Shown: positions 24,234-34,230 of the stretch, one piece after another
Layout of the letters: the number at the start of each line of letters is the position of its first letter
How positions within the stretch are numbered: the stretch's first letter is position 1
Assembly (NCBI RefSeq): GCF_954871325.1
Contig: NC_088777.1
Location: 4,156,509-4,220,508, forward strand
DNA from: Gordionus sp. m RMFG-2023
Lineage: Eukaryota; Nematomorpha; Gordioida; Chordodea; Parachordodidae
Reading direction: 5' to 3'
DNA length: 64,000 nucleotides
Notes under the pieces: generated by a model
The model's input: only the letters and a program-made list of their open reading frames with translations
Databases searched by the model: none
Told to the model about the DNA's origin: nothing
Program-made: the position numbers and the translations under genes

Positions 24234-24535
24234 TGTTAGCGGCAATGTGTTTTTTCCGGCAATGTGTTATTTTTTAAAACAATATTTTCGCGCGTTTTTT
24301 TAAATTTAAAAATCTGATTTTACCGGTAATGAATTCCAGCATGTTTGGAGGACCTATCTTATAAATGGTAGAGAATTTTACCTATAAATTTTGAGTTAAT
24401 TATAATTTATATAAAAAATTTATGGAAGAAATAATATAAATTATATTAGGTTCAAAAGCTAATGATAAAATTATCTCAATTGCTTTAAAGTTGAAAAAAT
24501 AACACATTGCCGGAAAAAATACTTTGCCGCTAACA
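24234..24535. mobile_element. MITE, 302 bp, with compound terminal inverted repeats
   Basis: The left end starts TGTTAGCGGCAATGTG and the reverse complement of the right end starts TGTTAGCGGCAAAGTA. The match continues for about 45 bp through a second CCGGCAATGTGTTATTTTTT block. Each terminal repeat thus contains CGGCAATGTGTT-like sequence twice. Flanks are TATATA runs, so a TA target duplication (Tc1/mariner-like) is possible but cannot be proved. No coding capacity. The corresponding right-arm region lacks it. Confidence 0.85.
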
Positions 24536-24992
24536 TATATATCTAATTAAGCAGAAATTCAAATTCGAAAAAAAGGAAGCAAAATTAACTTTATTAAAAG
24601 CATTAAAAAACTAAATTTTGCACATATACCTAATTGTATGATAAAATAATGAGGTATATTATTTTTGTGTATTTTTTTAATATATAAACTAGTGTTTAAA
24701 AAAAACTACACGATATTAAATTAAAAACAGAAAGTATAAATCTGAGTTGAGATATGAACGAAAAAAGAAATGAGGATATAGAAATTCTAGATCATGTATA
24801 TTATAAATTTACTATATTATAATTTTCTTCTTTTATTTCTATTTCAAAAAAAAAAATTTTCGAATTTGAAAGCCTCGCTTATAGTAGGCGGTAATAAACA
24901 TTGGTGAATATTTTTCAAAAGCAAAAAATAGGAAATATTTATATGCTACAATGAAATTAATTCATCATATCGGGCAGATAACCTATTATTCG

Positions 24993-25396
24993 GGTTAATA
25001 ATGCTTGGGTTAATAATGCTTACTACCATAAGGTACTTACTATCAAATTTGAATTTTGTTCATTTTTCATTTGGATAGGCACTACCAAATATATTTATAA
25101 AATATATTTGAAAAATCGTGATTTTTGGAAAGCCTTTATGGCCTATTAGGCAAGAGCTTGGCTTACTGATCCCATGGTCCCGGGTTCAAATCCAGAGAAT
25201 GGTCATGTTTTTTTTCTTAATCTAACTTCTTGGGGGGATAATATGTAGGAGGCCGGACTCGACCATGTGATTCCGTTTAAATATATTAAATAATAAGGGT
25301 CTTAATACATTTTAATAAATTTTGGTCGGTATTTAGCAAATTAGAGTGTTTATATTATTTCCAAACATTCACTTGGTAGTAAAAGCATCATTAACC
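24993..25396. mobile_element. TIR element of 404 bp containing a tRNA-like segment
   Basis: The left end GGTTAATAATGCTT (part of it directly duplicated to 25,020) and the reverse complement of the right end, GGTTAATGATGCTTTTACTACC, form inverted repeats. The flanks TATTATTCG (24,984-24,992) and TGTTATTCG (25,397-25,405) are a 9-bp (or 8-bp) near-perfect duplication. The right arm shows the empty site: the reverse complement near 62,410-62,425 reads CCTATTATTTACGTGTC with no insert. Family uncertain (hAT 8 bp or Mutator-like 9 bp). Confidence 0.82.
25130..25300 (+). repeat. tRNA-derived SINE-like segment with Pol III promoter boxes
   Basis: An A-box-like TGGCCTATTAGG at 25,139-25,150 and a B-box GGTTCAAATCC at 25,183-25,193 are 32 bp apart, as in a tRNA gene. 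A T-rich run and an unrelated body (GGAGGCCGGACTCGACC) follow. Acceptor and T-arm pairing is poor, so it is not a functional tRNA. It lies wholly inside the 404-bp TIR element, so either it inserted there or the element carries it. Confidence 0.6.
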
Positions 25397-25465
25397 TGTT
25401 ATTCGCGTGTCTTTTCAAAAATATTCAACAATGCTTATCATATTGCTTGAGTAATGTGATCTAAC

Positions 25466-26075
25466 TAGGGATGAGAACATAAAACTCTCGATATTTCGCT
25501 GAACCCAAGCCTAAACCTTTTTAAAAATTTAGGGTTCAGGGTCTAAGTTGTATTTTTATTATAAACTTTCATTTTAAATAATAAATAAAGAACACGTAAT
25601 TTACGATTTTAATTTATAAAACATTTCCAATTTAAAACAATTGTTTTTCATCAAAACAAAATGTTAATTTTAAAAAAAAACATTTTTCGGGGAGTCATTT
25701 TTGTTACGGCATTTTACGTAAAAATTTTTAAATTTTACCCTACAAAGCAGATTATAAAAGTTTTTTTTATAAATGATGATAATATATATTGCTATTTTAG
25801 GATATTGTTGTTTGTGGATTATTAAATTGATAGTAAGACAAAAGAAGTACACAATCACAATCACGAATATATTATAATTATGATTATATATTAAGAAAAT
25901 ACTAATTAAAATAAATTTAAAAAAAAAATTATGTTACTGAAATTTTAGCTAATTTTAATAGTCAAAATTTTTCTGGTTTCCGAACCTAGAACCCGAATCG
26001 GGTTGAGAGATTTACTAAACCCAAGACCAAATCCGAACCAATTTTTTTAGAAGGAGGGTTCACTTCACATCCCTG
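25466..26075. mobile_element. hAT-like non-autonomous element, 610 bp
   Basis: The left end TAGGGATGAGAAC and the reverse complement of the right end, CAGGGATGTGAAG, form a short inverted repeat with GAACCC-rich subterminal sequence on both sides. The right arm has the empty site: the reverse complement near 62,350-62,380 reads GTAATGTGCACTCACTATAATAGG where the left arm has the element between GTAATGTGATCTAAC and GCTCAACTATAAATAGG. The flanking 8-mers are diverged versions of one target. The interior is AT-rich, without a transposase. Confidence 0.75.
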
Positions 26076-29000
26076 GCTCAACTATAAATAGGCAAAATAT
26101 TCTATTCGAAAGCAGCTAAGATATCTTAATATTATAATTAAATGTTTGTATACTAACTTATTGAAAAAAAGAATACTAGAGCTTAAGGCATAAATATTTA
26201 TACAAACATGATTAAATCATATTATTTGAATACCATTATATGTTATAGTAAATGGTTTATCTTAAAAATAAAAAAATAAATTAAATTGATATTCTGATTT
26301 CCAATTCTTTATTAAATTTACCTCCAACTGATGTAATTGTCATAATTCCGCTAACCTCTACATAATAATCTACTTCACCTAAATATAAAAGAAAAAAAAA
26401 TATAATATTTGTTATTAATTCATTGTTATATAAATATAATCCTAGTTTTAATATAATATAAAACAAATGCACATATTGCCATTCGAAACTGAACCCTTCT
26501 AAAATAATAAAAATGGAAAAATATTATATTCATAGCTTAAATCCTATTATGATTATATCAACATTTTTTACTTATTTGAGAATCATATGCTCAATATAGA
26601 GAAATCATCATTAGAAACAAATAAAGAAATTATAAATAACATTCATGGTAGTGTTTATGAGGAAAAGAAGGACTCCAAAACCCTACAAATAATATAATGA
26701 TTGGTAATTAAAACAATAATTAGAACCAGTAATTGTGTCTAAAATTGTTTAATTATTTTTGGCTGCGTCGCGTAACTTTCTTTTAAAATTAATTTTTATT
26801 TCTATAGGTATTTCATATAACATTTGAATGGTTTCTATATTTATGTTTTATTATGAGATAATGATAAAAAAAAAAATTAGAACGGTAACTAAAAATTTTA
26901 AACAAGAGAGTTTAGAAATTTGGGGTAACAATAAATATAAATCAATATATAGTGTCCAATTTATTGTATGAATGTCTGGAGGAAACGAATAAAATAGGCG
27001 TTGAACTAGATTTCATTTCAAATTCAGGTTCGACTATGCAGAGTGAAAATTAAATGAGTATTTGCTGAAACTAAAATTAACAAAATTAAAAATACTTATT
27101 AAAAAAAAATAACAAATAAGAAAATTTACTCTCAAGAAATGTATAAAGACTTTCCAAAAATATGGCACAACTTACCTGTAAAATTATGAGGAAATCTTAC
27201 CTTAAAAATTCAAAACAAGCAATATAATTCGACAGACTATTTTTGTAAAATATTATTTTTATTGGTTTTAGATAATTTAAAATCAAACTTAGTCATAAAA
27301 TTGTAAACTTTTCAATAATTTTTAAGCACAAAAAGAATTTTTAACATAAAATTAATAATTTTAAAATTTAATCACAAAAAATACTGAAAAAAAATCATTT
27401 TACAAAAAAACGATGGAAAAAATGATATCAAAAAAAATCAAGTTTATTATTAAAAATGATGACATTTCTACTAATTTTATATAAACTAAAAAAAAAATTT
27501 TGCGAACTGACATAATAACTTTAGAAAAGTTTAAATTTATCGGTATTATTTTAAACGGGATAAAGCCAGAGTTGTTAAAAAATTTAAGTTTGTTTAAGGG
27601 TAAAATTTTTGAAATAGAGGTTAATGTACAAGTTCAGCTTAGGCTAAATAATATTTGAATTGTATATATAAAAATTTCATATACTTAAATCTCGTTTATT
27701 ATTATTATTAGAAATTCAACTTTTAACTAATTAAAAAATTTAATATAAAAAATAAAATTTCCATTTTTTTTATAGGAAAAATATATTAATACATAGACAT
27801 TTATCAATTTTATAAATTTTATGCATAGGTGTATTTGCATTATATCTTCCAGATTTGTTCACTGATACTCGATTTGCGCGGAAAGAATGCTAGATATTAA
27901 ATATATTTATATGAAAATATAATAAATCAATTTGGGTTTCAGAAGCAGCAAATAAAATTTAGATAAAATATTCAGGGTGTTGCAGCTTAGCAGCCAAAAA
28001 ATATATTCCTTCATATTAGAGCTTTATAACCGCCAAATCCAGTAATTATATCATTCCAATATGTTTCGCAACCATTGACCCTTTTTTAAGTATTCTCCTG
28101 CCTTAAATCATCTTGTTCAATAACTTCATCCAAACAATTATCATCAGATGAAATAGACCTGCATATGAGTTTAATTCAACTTAAGATGCTTTTTCGCGCA
28201 GATCCTATAATCCTCATTAAGAAATATCTGTAATATTTAAGGAATTTATACTGTATAACATAATAAATGGCAATTTTATAAAATGACAATTAATCCAAAA
28301 TAATTAAGTTACTTAGCTTGTAATAAATCTGATATCTTGGGTCCATTTCATATTTATTTTTCAAACCCATATTTATTTACATCCTTATTTATATGATCCG
28401 CTGTTTCATTCCCTATGTCTTAATCAATTTTTAGCAAGGAGCTTATAGTTTAAAAGAGATTTAAAACAATGTCAGAAGTATTATATATTTCCAAATTTTT
28501 GTTTTTAATTCTCCTTATATATTCTGCTGTACTTCCTTCTTTCATCTCTACATTCTCAAGAGTTGTCAAAATTAATGGACATTGATATAAAATGAATATT
28601 AGACCAAAAATTTACCTGTCTAGTCATTAAACAGAATCAATTTTTAAACTTATTAGTTGCCCTTCTACCTCTCTTAATATTCTGTTCCTAATAAAATGGG
28701 TTGTTCTATTACTTCGGAATAAATAATTACTGTTAATAACTGAATTAAGCCCAAATAAAAGTGGATTTATGATATTTTAAAATCCCATCCATAATTGATT
28801 GAGGTCGACCATTTACAGTAACAAGTTTCATGATATTCATCAAATGTAGAGGTTAAATTTATTTTTAGAAAAAAGTCTATGTCTATATGGGGCTTTAAAT
28901 ATCAATTCCCAAATATTTGTTTTTTCTTCCAAATCTTTTGGTTTATGATTTCATTTTAGATGTCTTACTAAATTTAAATGATTTCCAGAATTTTTAATTT

Positions 29001-29372
29001 GTAATATAAGTGCACTGATTTATTTTTTATTGTATCTTGAGTATAATGTTCTCAATTATAATTTTATCCTTGATCTTAAATAATTATATTAAAGTGTTGA
29101 ATTGTGGAACATTTATTAAATTTTAATAAATAAGTCAATGAAAATAAATTTTTTAAATAGCAAAGATTTCTTGATGATTAAATAACACATATATAAATTT
29201 AATTTCTTTTATTAATAATCACTTCATTAATATTAATTATCATATTAAATATGTAAAACATGATATCATAAAAACTAATCTAAATTTGAAATGATACGCA
29301 TAAACAATACTAAAATATTTTAATAAGTTTATAAATTAAATTTTTTATATATTTATGTTAAACAATTTTAAA
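26076..29372. other. Non-coding palindrome arm sequence, left
   Basis: Matches the reverse complement of about 59,830-62,350. Stretches near 26,281-26,472 and 26,660-26,700 are among the clearest matches. The short ORF at 26,281-26,472 is not preserved as a frame in the other arm, so it is not supported as a gene. Confidence 0.6.
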
Positions 29373-29377
29373 GTAAT

Positions 29378-29634
29378 TGTTGCATTATTCTAATTACAAT
29401 ATAAATTTTATTTTTTGTTATAATCTAATTTTATTTTATAAACGGCGTAACCTTACTTTTTTAATATTATTTTACTTTTTTGTATTTCGTTTTATATTCT
29501 AATTTATATTTTAGAAAATGTATATATACCTTTAGAAAAGAAAAAGAAATTAGTTAATAAAATATATTTTTTATTTAATAAAGTTAATAAAACATATTTA
29601 TTATTTACCGGCACTTAATTCATGTTACTCTACA
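29378..29634 (+). repeat. 5' LTR of gypsy copy 3
   Basis: Starts TGTTGCATTATTC, ends GTTACTCTACA. AATAAA-type signals lie in its second half. It reads the same as 34,651-34,907 along its whole length by eye. Confidence 0.95.
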
Positions 29635-29655
29635 TGGTGCCTCCAGTTTTGGCAA
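29635..29655 (+). promoter_or_regulatory. Primer binding site-like sequence
   Basis: TGGTGCCTCCAG directly follows the LTR's terminal CA. TGG is what complements the CCA end of a tRNA. Copy 2 has TGTTGCCTCGG at the same place. I could not assign the primer tRNA. Confidence 0.65.
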
Positions 29656-29808
29656 AAGAAACTCGCCTTATGGAAATTTTTTTTTAAAAATAAAATTTTT
29701 TTCCCTTTGTAAATATGATTAATAAAAAAAATTATAAAATGGTACAAACAATTCTATATAAGATGGATAAAAAAAGGGTAAGTCATTTCAAAATTATTTT
29801 CATCAATT

Positions 29809-30045
29809 ATGTTCGCCTTCAAACTACTAAATGTACCCCATCAAATTTCCATCTACGATATTTTATTTGAGTTAACTTATAATTCCGATGTCAACTTTTA
29901 TAGGATAAACGGTACGGAGGATGTACTGTTTGAATTTATGAATTTAAGAGACATGATAAATTGCTTTGAATTATTAAACGGGAAACACTATATTTACGGC
30001 GATAGTGATTTCATTGAATTAATTTGTATATTCGTTAAATCATAA
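29809..30045 (+). CDS. Small RRM-like protein encoded ahead of gag, 78 aa
   Basis: A 78-residue ORF between the PBS and gag, in gag's frame but separated from it by several stops. It looks like one whole RNA-recognition-motif fold. An RNP2-like strand FKLLNVP (residues 4-10) is followed by helix ISIYDILFEL, strand around VNFYRI, RNP1-like strand DVLFEF, helix NLRDMINCFELLNGK and a final strand ICIFV. The counterpart in copy 2 has exactly the same length, no indels and about 60% identity, so it was probably maintained as a protein in the family. Known gypsy elements do not normally carry such an ORF here, as far as I know. It may bind the element's RNA or act as a nucleic-acid chaperone, which would fit the absence of a zinc knuckle. 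That role is inference. An alternative is a matrix-like N-terminal part of gag. Confidence 0.7.
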   Translation: MFAFKLLNVPHQISIYDILFELTYNSDVNFYRINGTEDVLFEFMNLRDMINCFELLNGKHYIYGDSDFIELICIFVKS

Positions 30046-30120
30046 ATAGTTATACCAAAACTTGAATTAATAAAATAATAAATGTTATAATTGCTTATTT
30101 ATGTGTCTTATTAATTAAAT

Positions 30121-30636
30121 ATGGAAATTAAACAAGAATTTACACATAAGATCCCTAAGTTAGTGGGTCCTCTTACTGAAATTTATTTAGACAGAATATT
30201 AAATTACTTTTCGACCAGTACATTATCGGACTCTATTAAAATTAATACTTTGCTTAATAATTTATCAGACGAAGTTTTTGACGACATTAAGGCAATTTGT
30301 TCTGATACCGATATTTTAGATCTTAAAATTGTGATTAAAATAACCTATCTTTTACCAGCGCTAAATTTAAATACTTTAATTAATAAATTTAATCTTCTTC
30401 AACAAAACTCATCAGAGAGTTTTATGCTGTGGTACATTAGAGTATCGAAACTTCATAAGAAATGTAAATTTTTGGACGATAGTAGATTAAAAGAGAAATT
30501 ACGGACATCTACTTTAAACGATAAAATTAAATACAAATTCTCAAAAAATTTTGACCTTACATTGAATCAGATGGTGGAATTAGGGGTGAAACTGGACTCT
30601 AGTAATATTAAGTCTGAGGATAATGATATAAGTTAA
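30121..30636 (+). CDS. gag: Gag capsid protein
   Basis: A 171-residue capsid-type gag that would form the virus-like particle. The pattern is typical of gypsy capsids: predicted helices with LTEIYLDRILNYF, a mid block LSDEVFDDI, then LWYIRVSKLHKKC and LKEKLRTSTLNDKIKYKF. It is shorter than most gypsy gags (commonly 250-450 residues) and contains no CCHC knuckle. The stop TAA at 30,634-30,636 is followed in the same frame by the Asn-rich and pol sequence with no further stop until 34,230. A gag-pol fusion would therefore need only readthrough of this codon. The start chosen is the first ATG after the in-frame stops near 30,076-30,090. Confidence 0.88.
   Translation: MEIKQEFTHKIPKLVGPLTEIYLDRILNYFSTSTLSDSIKINTLLNNLSDEVFDDIKAICSDTDILDLKIVIKITYLLPALNLNTLINKFNLLQQNSSESFMLWYIRVSKLHKKCKFLDDSRLKEKLRTSTLNDKIKYKFSKNFDLTLNQMVELGVKLDSSNIKSEDNDIS
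30634..30636 (+). other. Single in-frame stop between gag and pol
   Basis: The context is ATA AGT TAA ATA AAT AAT. Codons before and after are in one frame through 34,230. In copy 2 gag and pol are instead offset by +1 at the matching place. Readthrough, reinitiation at 31,156 or a recent nonsense mutation are all possible. Confidence 0.85.
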
Positions 30637-31155
30637 ATAAATAATGATAAAAAGTCCGATAAAGATAAAAATTTTTGCAGTAGAAATGATAATAATTTTA
30701 GAAATAATTTTAGAAATAATTATGATAATAAATATAGAAATGGGAATTACAATAATAATTTTAGATACAATTATGGTAATAATAATTCGCGATACCACGA
30801 TAATTATAACAATTATAACTATAACAATTATAACTATAACAATTATCGCTATAATAATAATAATCAATCGAATTATGGTAGAAATAATACATGGTATGAT
30901 AATAATCAAAGAAAACAAATCCAATACGGTGACGGAAATCGTAACAATTACCAATCTTATTACAACAACTCAAATAATTATAGAGGTAATGATAATAATC
31001 AGAGAAAGCAAATACAATATAACAACAACTCAAATAATTATAGAGGTAATGATAATAATCAGAGAAAGCAAATACAATATAATAACAACTCAAATAATTA
31101 TAGAAGTGGCGACGAAAATAATAGAAAGCAAATACAATACAATAATGATTACAAC
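30637..31155 (+). CDS. Asn/Tyr/Arg-rich region joining gag to pol, with 60-bp tandem repeats
   Basis: An open stretch of 173 codons without an ATG in frame, starting INNDKKSDKDKNF and dominated by Asn, Tyr and Arg. Three consecutive 60-bp units lie at 30,961-31,020, 31,021-31,080 and 31,081-31,140. The first two differ by one base, and each encodes a 20-residue unit ending RKQIQY. It occupies the place of nucleocapsid but has no cysteines beyond one near the start. A basic, disordered RNA-binding role is plausible. Copy 2 has a shorter version with about two diverged units, so the array expanded. It can be translated only as a fusion with gag or from a non-AUG start. Reverse-strand ORFs here are shadows. 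Confidence 0.7.
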
Positions 31156-34100
31156 ATGAATATTGAAGAAATTATTGAAGAGAAAGTTGATTCTACAAAG
31201 AACAAAGATGATAATGATTTTAATGTCAACAATTTATCTGGTGACGTGATTAATGACAAAGATAACGCATTTATGACTACTGTAAAAGTGAACGATGTTG
31301 TTACTTGTATGCAAGTGGACACTGGATCCAAATACACTATTATACCTCATGGTCTGGCTAAAAAATTTGGTATTAGAGATCTTAAGAAATCCGAGCTACA
31401 ACTCACTGCTTATGACGGGAATTTAATCAAAATCATAGGAACTACTCAAGTTAAAGTGACTTATGATGGTATTTCGAAATATTTACAAGCGGTAGTGGTT
31501 GAATCAAGTAAAAATGCCTTGTTGGGACGTACGTGGATCAATGCTTTCAAAAATATTTTAAATAAATTTATAGCAAATATTGACACTAATTACGAAGATG
31601 AAATAAAAAAATTGATTAAAGAGTGTGAATCGAAATTGACTAATGGGCCAATTAACAAAGCAAGTGTCAAGTTACATTTAAGAAGTGATGCCCAACCTAA
31701 AATTATACCGCCTAGACGCATTCCTTATTCAAAAATTAATCTTGTTAGTAATGAACTTAAAAAATGGATACATGATAAAATTATTGAGCCAGTGAATGAT
31801 GTCCGATGGGCAAGTCCTGTTACCGCTGTCTACAAAGATGATGGGAGCATTAGGCTTTGCGCTGATTTTAAGGATACTGTAAACCCAGCTCTAGAAGACT
31901 TTAGATACCCTCTACCACGAATTAATGATCTAATTGCTAAACTTTCGGAAGGAAAGAAATTTACGAAGATTGACTTTAAAAATGCTTTCTTACAGATTCC
32001 AATTGATAAAAGTTGCAGAAATATTTTAACCATATCTACGCATAAGGGATATTACCAATTTACTAGACTTCCTTTTGGGCTTAAGACCTCATCTGCAATT
32101 TTTCAACAGATTATGGATCAAATCTTCGGTGACATGGATGACGTTATATTTTATATTGATGATTTACTTATAACTGGTAAAAACGATGAAGCCCACATTA
32201 ACAACATAAAAAAAGTATTTGATAGGATATCATCGTATGGGCTAATACCTAACTTTAATAAAAGTGTGTTCTTTAAAAACAAAGTGAGGTTCCTGGGTCA
32301 TGATATTGACGCTAAGGGGATTCATGCTAATCACGACAAAATTGAAGCAATAATTAATATGCCAGAACCAAAATCAGCTGCTGAATTATCAACATTTCTG
32401 GGAATGGCTGGCTACTATAGAAAATTTTTGAACAATTTTGCGGAAATTGCCGATCCTCTTTATAAGATTGTCAACAAAGATAAATGGGCTTGGAACCTAG
32501 AACACTCTAAAAGTTTTAATGATCTAAAGAAGTTAATTAGTCTTCCACCTGCTTTGACATATTTTAACCCTGAATTACCTATAGGGATAGCCACTGACGC
32601 ATCAAAATGTGGTTTAGGAGCTGTACTATTTCATATTGAAAAAGATGGTAAAGAAAAACCTATAGCTTTCGCGTCGAGAACTTTATTAAAGTCTGAAATG
32701 AACTATACCAATATTGAGCGTGAGGCTCTCGCTATAATGTTCGCCATAAAGAGATTTCAGGAATATTTAATCGGCACAAAATTTACAATTATTACTGACC
32801 ATAAGCCTCTAGTTCACATCTTCACCAAGGGTCTTAAGGATAATAGCACTATGTCGTTAAGACTCCAGAAGTGGAATATTACATTAGGGGGATATGATTT
32901 TAGTATAAAGTATAAAGCTGGTAAATATAATGTTGTTCCTGATTGCCTTTCGAGATTACCACAAGAATGTCGTGATGAAACTATTGAAAATGTAACCATT
33001 ATAAATGAATATGAGGACTTACCTATTAACTTTGATCAAATCCGTGATGAAACTTTGAAAGATACGGAATTAAAACAAGTCACAAATGATATTAATAACA
33101 ACAGACCTATAATGAATAATATTTATAAAAAAATTGAATTGGAATTAAGTATAATTAAGGATTGTCTTTACAAAAGCAACAAAATCATAATTCCGTCTTC
33201 TATGAGAAAAACTATACTACAGTCATTACATGAAGGTCACTTGGGAGCAGGAAAAATCAAATCCTTAGCCAAAGATTACATGTGGTGGCCTGGCATAAAT
33301 AATGATATCGTTATGGAAGTGAAGAGTTGTGACGATTGTAATATATATCACGATAATCCTATAAAGATACAGAAACTATGGGTTTCGGCAACCAAACCGT
33401 TTGAAAGGATACATATAGATTATGCGGGTCCGTTTTTCACAAAAAATTGGTTGATAATAGTCGATGCCTACAGCAAATTTCCAATTATTATTCCTGTTAA
33501 AAATATTACGACTAATGTTACTTTAAAAGAAATCTTTAAAACTATTTCGCTATACGGAATACCTGAAACTATAGTTACTGATAACGGCACTAACTTTACG
33601 AGTAACGATTTTGAAAAATTTTGCAACAATTTTGGTATTAAACATGTGCTTACATCTGCTTATCACCAGCAATCCAATGGCCAGGTTGAACGCATGGTTA
33701 GAACGTTCAAAACACATATGAAAAGGAATATTAAAATAGACCCAGATATCGCACTTAGCAAATTTTTACTTAATTACAGAAATACGCGTAATGATACTAC
33801 AGGAGTTACACCATCACAGAGAATGTTTAATCGAGATATTAGAATTAAATGGGACTTATTAAAACCGATGGATGAGAAGGAGAATAAAATAAATGTTACT
33901 TTACCACGAAATAGAACTTTTAATGTAGGAGATTTTGTTTGGTATAAAATACAAGGTGATGATAAATGGTGCAAAGGTATTATCACACTTAAAGAAAGTG
34001 ATATGATGTTCCAAATTAAGACTGAGAAAGGTATTTTGAGGAGACATTTAGATCAAATAAGAATTAGAAACTGTTTTAACACAATTATTAACTATGACTC

Positions 34101-34230
34101 TAAGGATTCTTTTAAGGAGGGAAGTATGGACAAAAATATAAAAATTACTGATAATAACGATATAACACCTATCTCTAGACCTGTGCGAATTAAAAAAAAA
34201 CCTGCTTATTTAAAAGACTATGTAACTTAA
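31156..34230 (+). CDS. pol: Pol polyprotein: protease, RT, RNase H, integrase (1,024 aa)
   Basis: Carries out cDNA synthesis and integration. In order: retropepsin with VDTGSK (D55); RT with D273 in KIDFKNAF and active-site Y333-I-D-D336; RNase H with TDASK (D481), ERE near 521-523 and D548; integrase zinc module H692/H695 and C725/C728; DDE core D755, D809, E845; GPY/F-like C-terminal module from GDFVW (925) to about 970. There is no chromodomain and no env ORF downstream. All catalytic residues are present and the frame is unbroken, so the protein could be active. The Met at 31,156 is conserved in copy 2 (MNIEEII), but the frame is open upstream to the gag stop, so a gag-pol fusion is equally possible. 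Domain order with integrase last places it in Ty3/gypsy. Confidence 0.96.
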   Translation: MNIEEIIEEKVDSTKNKDDNDFNVNNLSGDVINDKDNAFMTTVKVNDVVTCMQVDTGSKYTIIPHGLAKKFGIRDLKKSELQLTAYDGNLIKIIGTTQVKVTYDGISKYLQAVVVESSKNALLGRTWINAFKNILNKFIANIDTNYEDEIKKLIKECESKLTNGPINKASVKLHLRSDAQPKIIPPRRIPYSKINLVSNELKKWIHDKIIEPVNDVRWASPVTAVYKDDGSIRLCADFKDTVNPALEDFRYPLPRINDLIAKLSEGKKFTKIDFKNAFLQIPIDKSCRNILTISTHKGYYQFTRLPFGLKTSSAIFQQIMDQIFGDMDDVIFYIDDLLITGKNDEAHINNIKKVFDRISSYGLIPNFNKSVFFKNKVRFLGHDIDAKGIHANHDKIEAIINMPEPKSAAELSTFLGMAGYYRKFLNNFAEIADPLYKIVNKDKWAWNLEHSKSFNDLKKLISLPPALTYFNPELPIGIATDASKCGLGAVLFHIEKDGKEKPIAFASRTLLKSEMNYTNIEREALAIMFAIKRFQEYLIGTKFTIITDHKPLVHIFTKGLKDNSTMSLRLQKWNITLGGYDFSIKYKAGKYNVVPDCLSRLPQECRDETIENVTIINEYEDLPINFDQIRDETLKDTELKQVTNDINNNRPIMNNIYKKIELELSIIKDCLYKSNKIIIPSSMRKTILQSLHEGHLGAGKIKSLAKDYMWWPGINNDIVMEVKSCDDCNIYHDNPIKIQKLWVSATKPFERIHIDYAGPFFTKNWLIIVDAYSKFPIIIPVKNITTNVTLKEIFKTISLYGIPETIVTDNGTNFTSNDFEKFCNNFGIKHVLTSAYHQQSNGQVERMVRTFKTHMKRNIKIDPDIALSKFLLNYRNTRNDTTGVTPSQRMFNRDIRIKWDLLKPMDEKENKINVTLPRNRTFNVGDFVWYKIQGDDKWCKGIITLKESDMMFQIKTEKGILRRHLDQIRIRNCFNTIINYDSKDSFKEGSMDKNIKITDNNDITPISRPVRIKKKPAYLKDYVT

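Noticed and set aside
25130-25210. A functional tRNA gene
   Set aside because: A and B boxes are good but acceptor and T-arm pairing fails, and it sits within a transposon; called a tRNA-derived SINE-like segment instead.
26281-26472. Minus-strand 63-codon ORF in the left arm
   Set aside because: The matching right-arm sequence does not keep the frame, so there is no sign of selection.
30580-31093. Long minus-strand and alternate-frame ORFs over the Asn-rich region
   Set aside because: Low-complexity AAT/TAT repeats stay open in several frames; the frame continuous with gag and pol is the real one.
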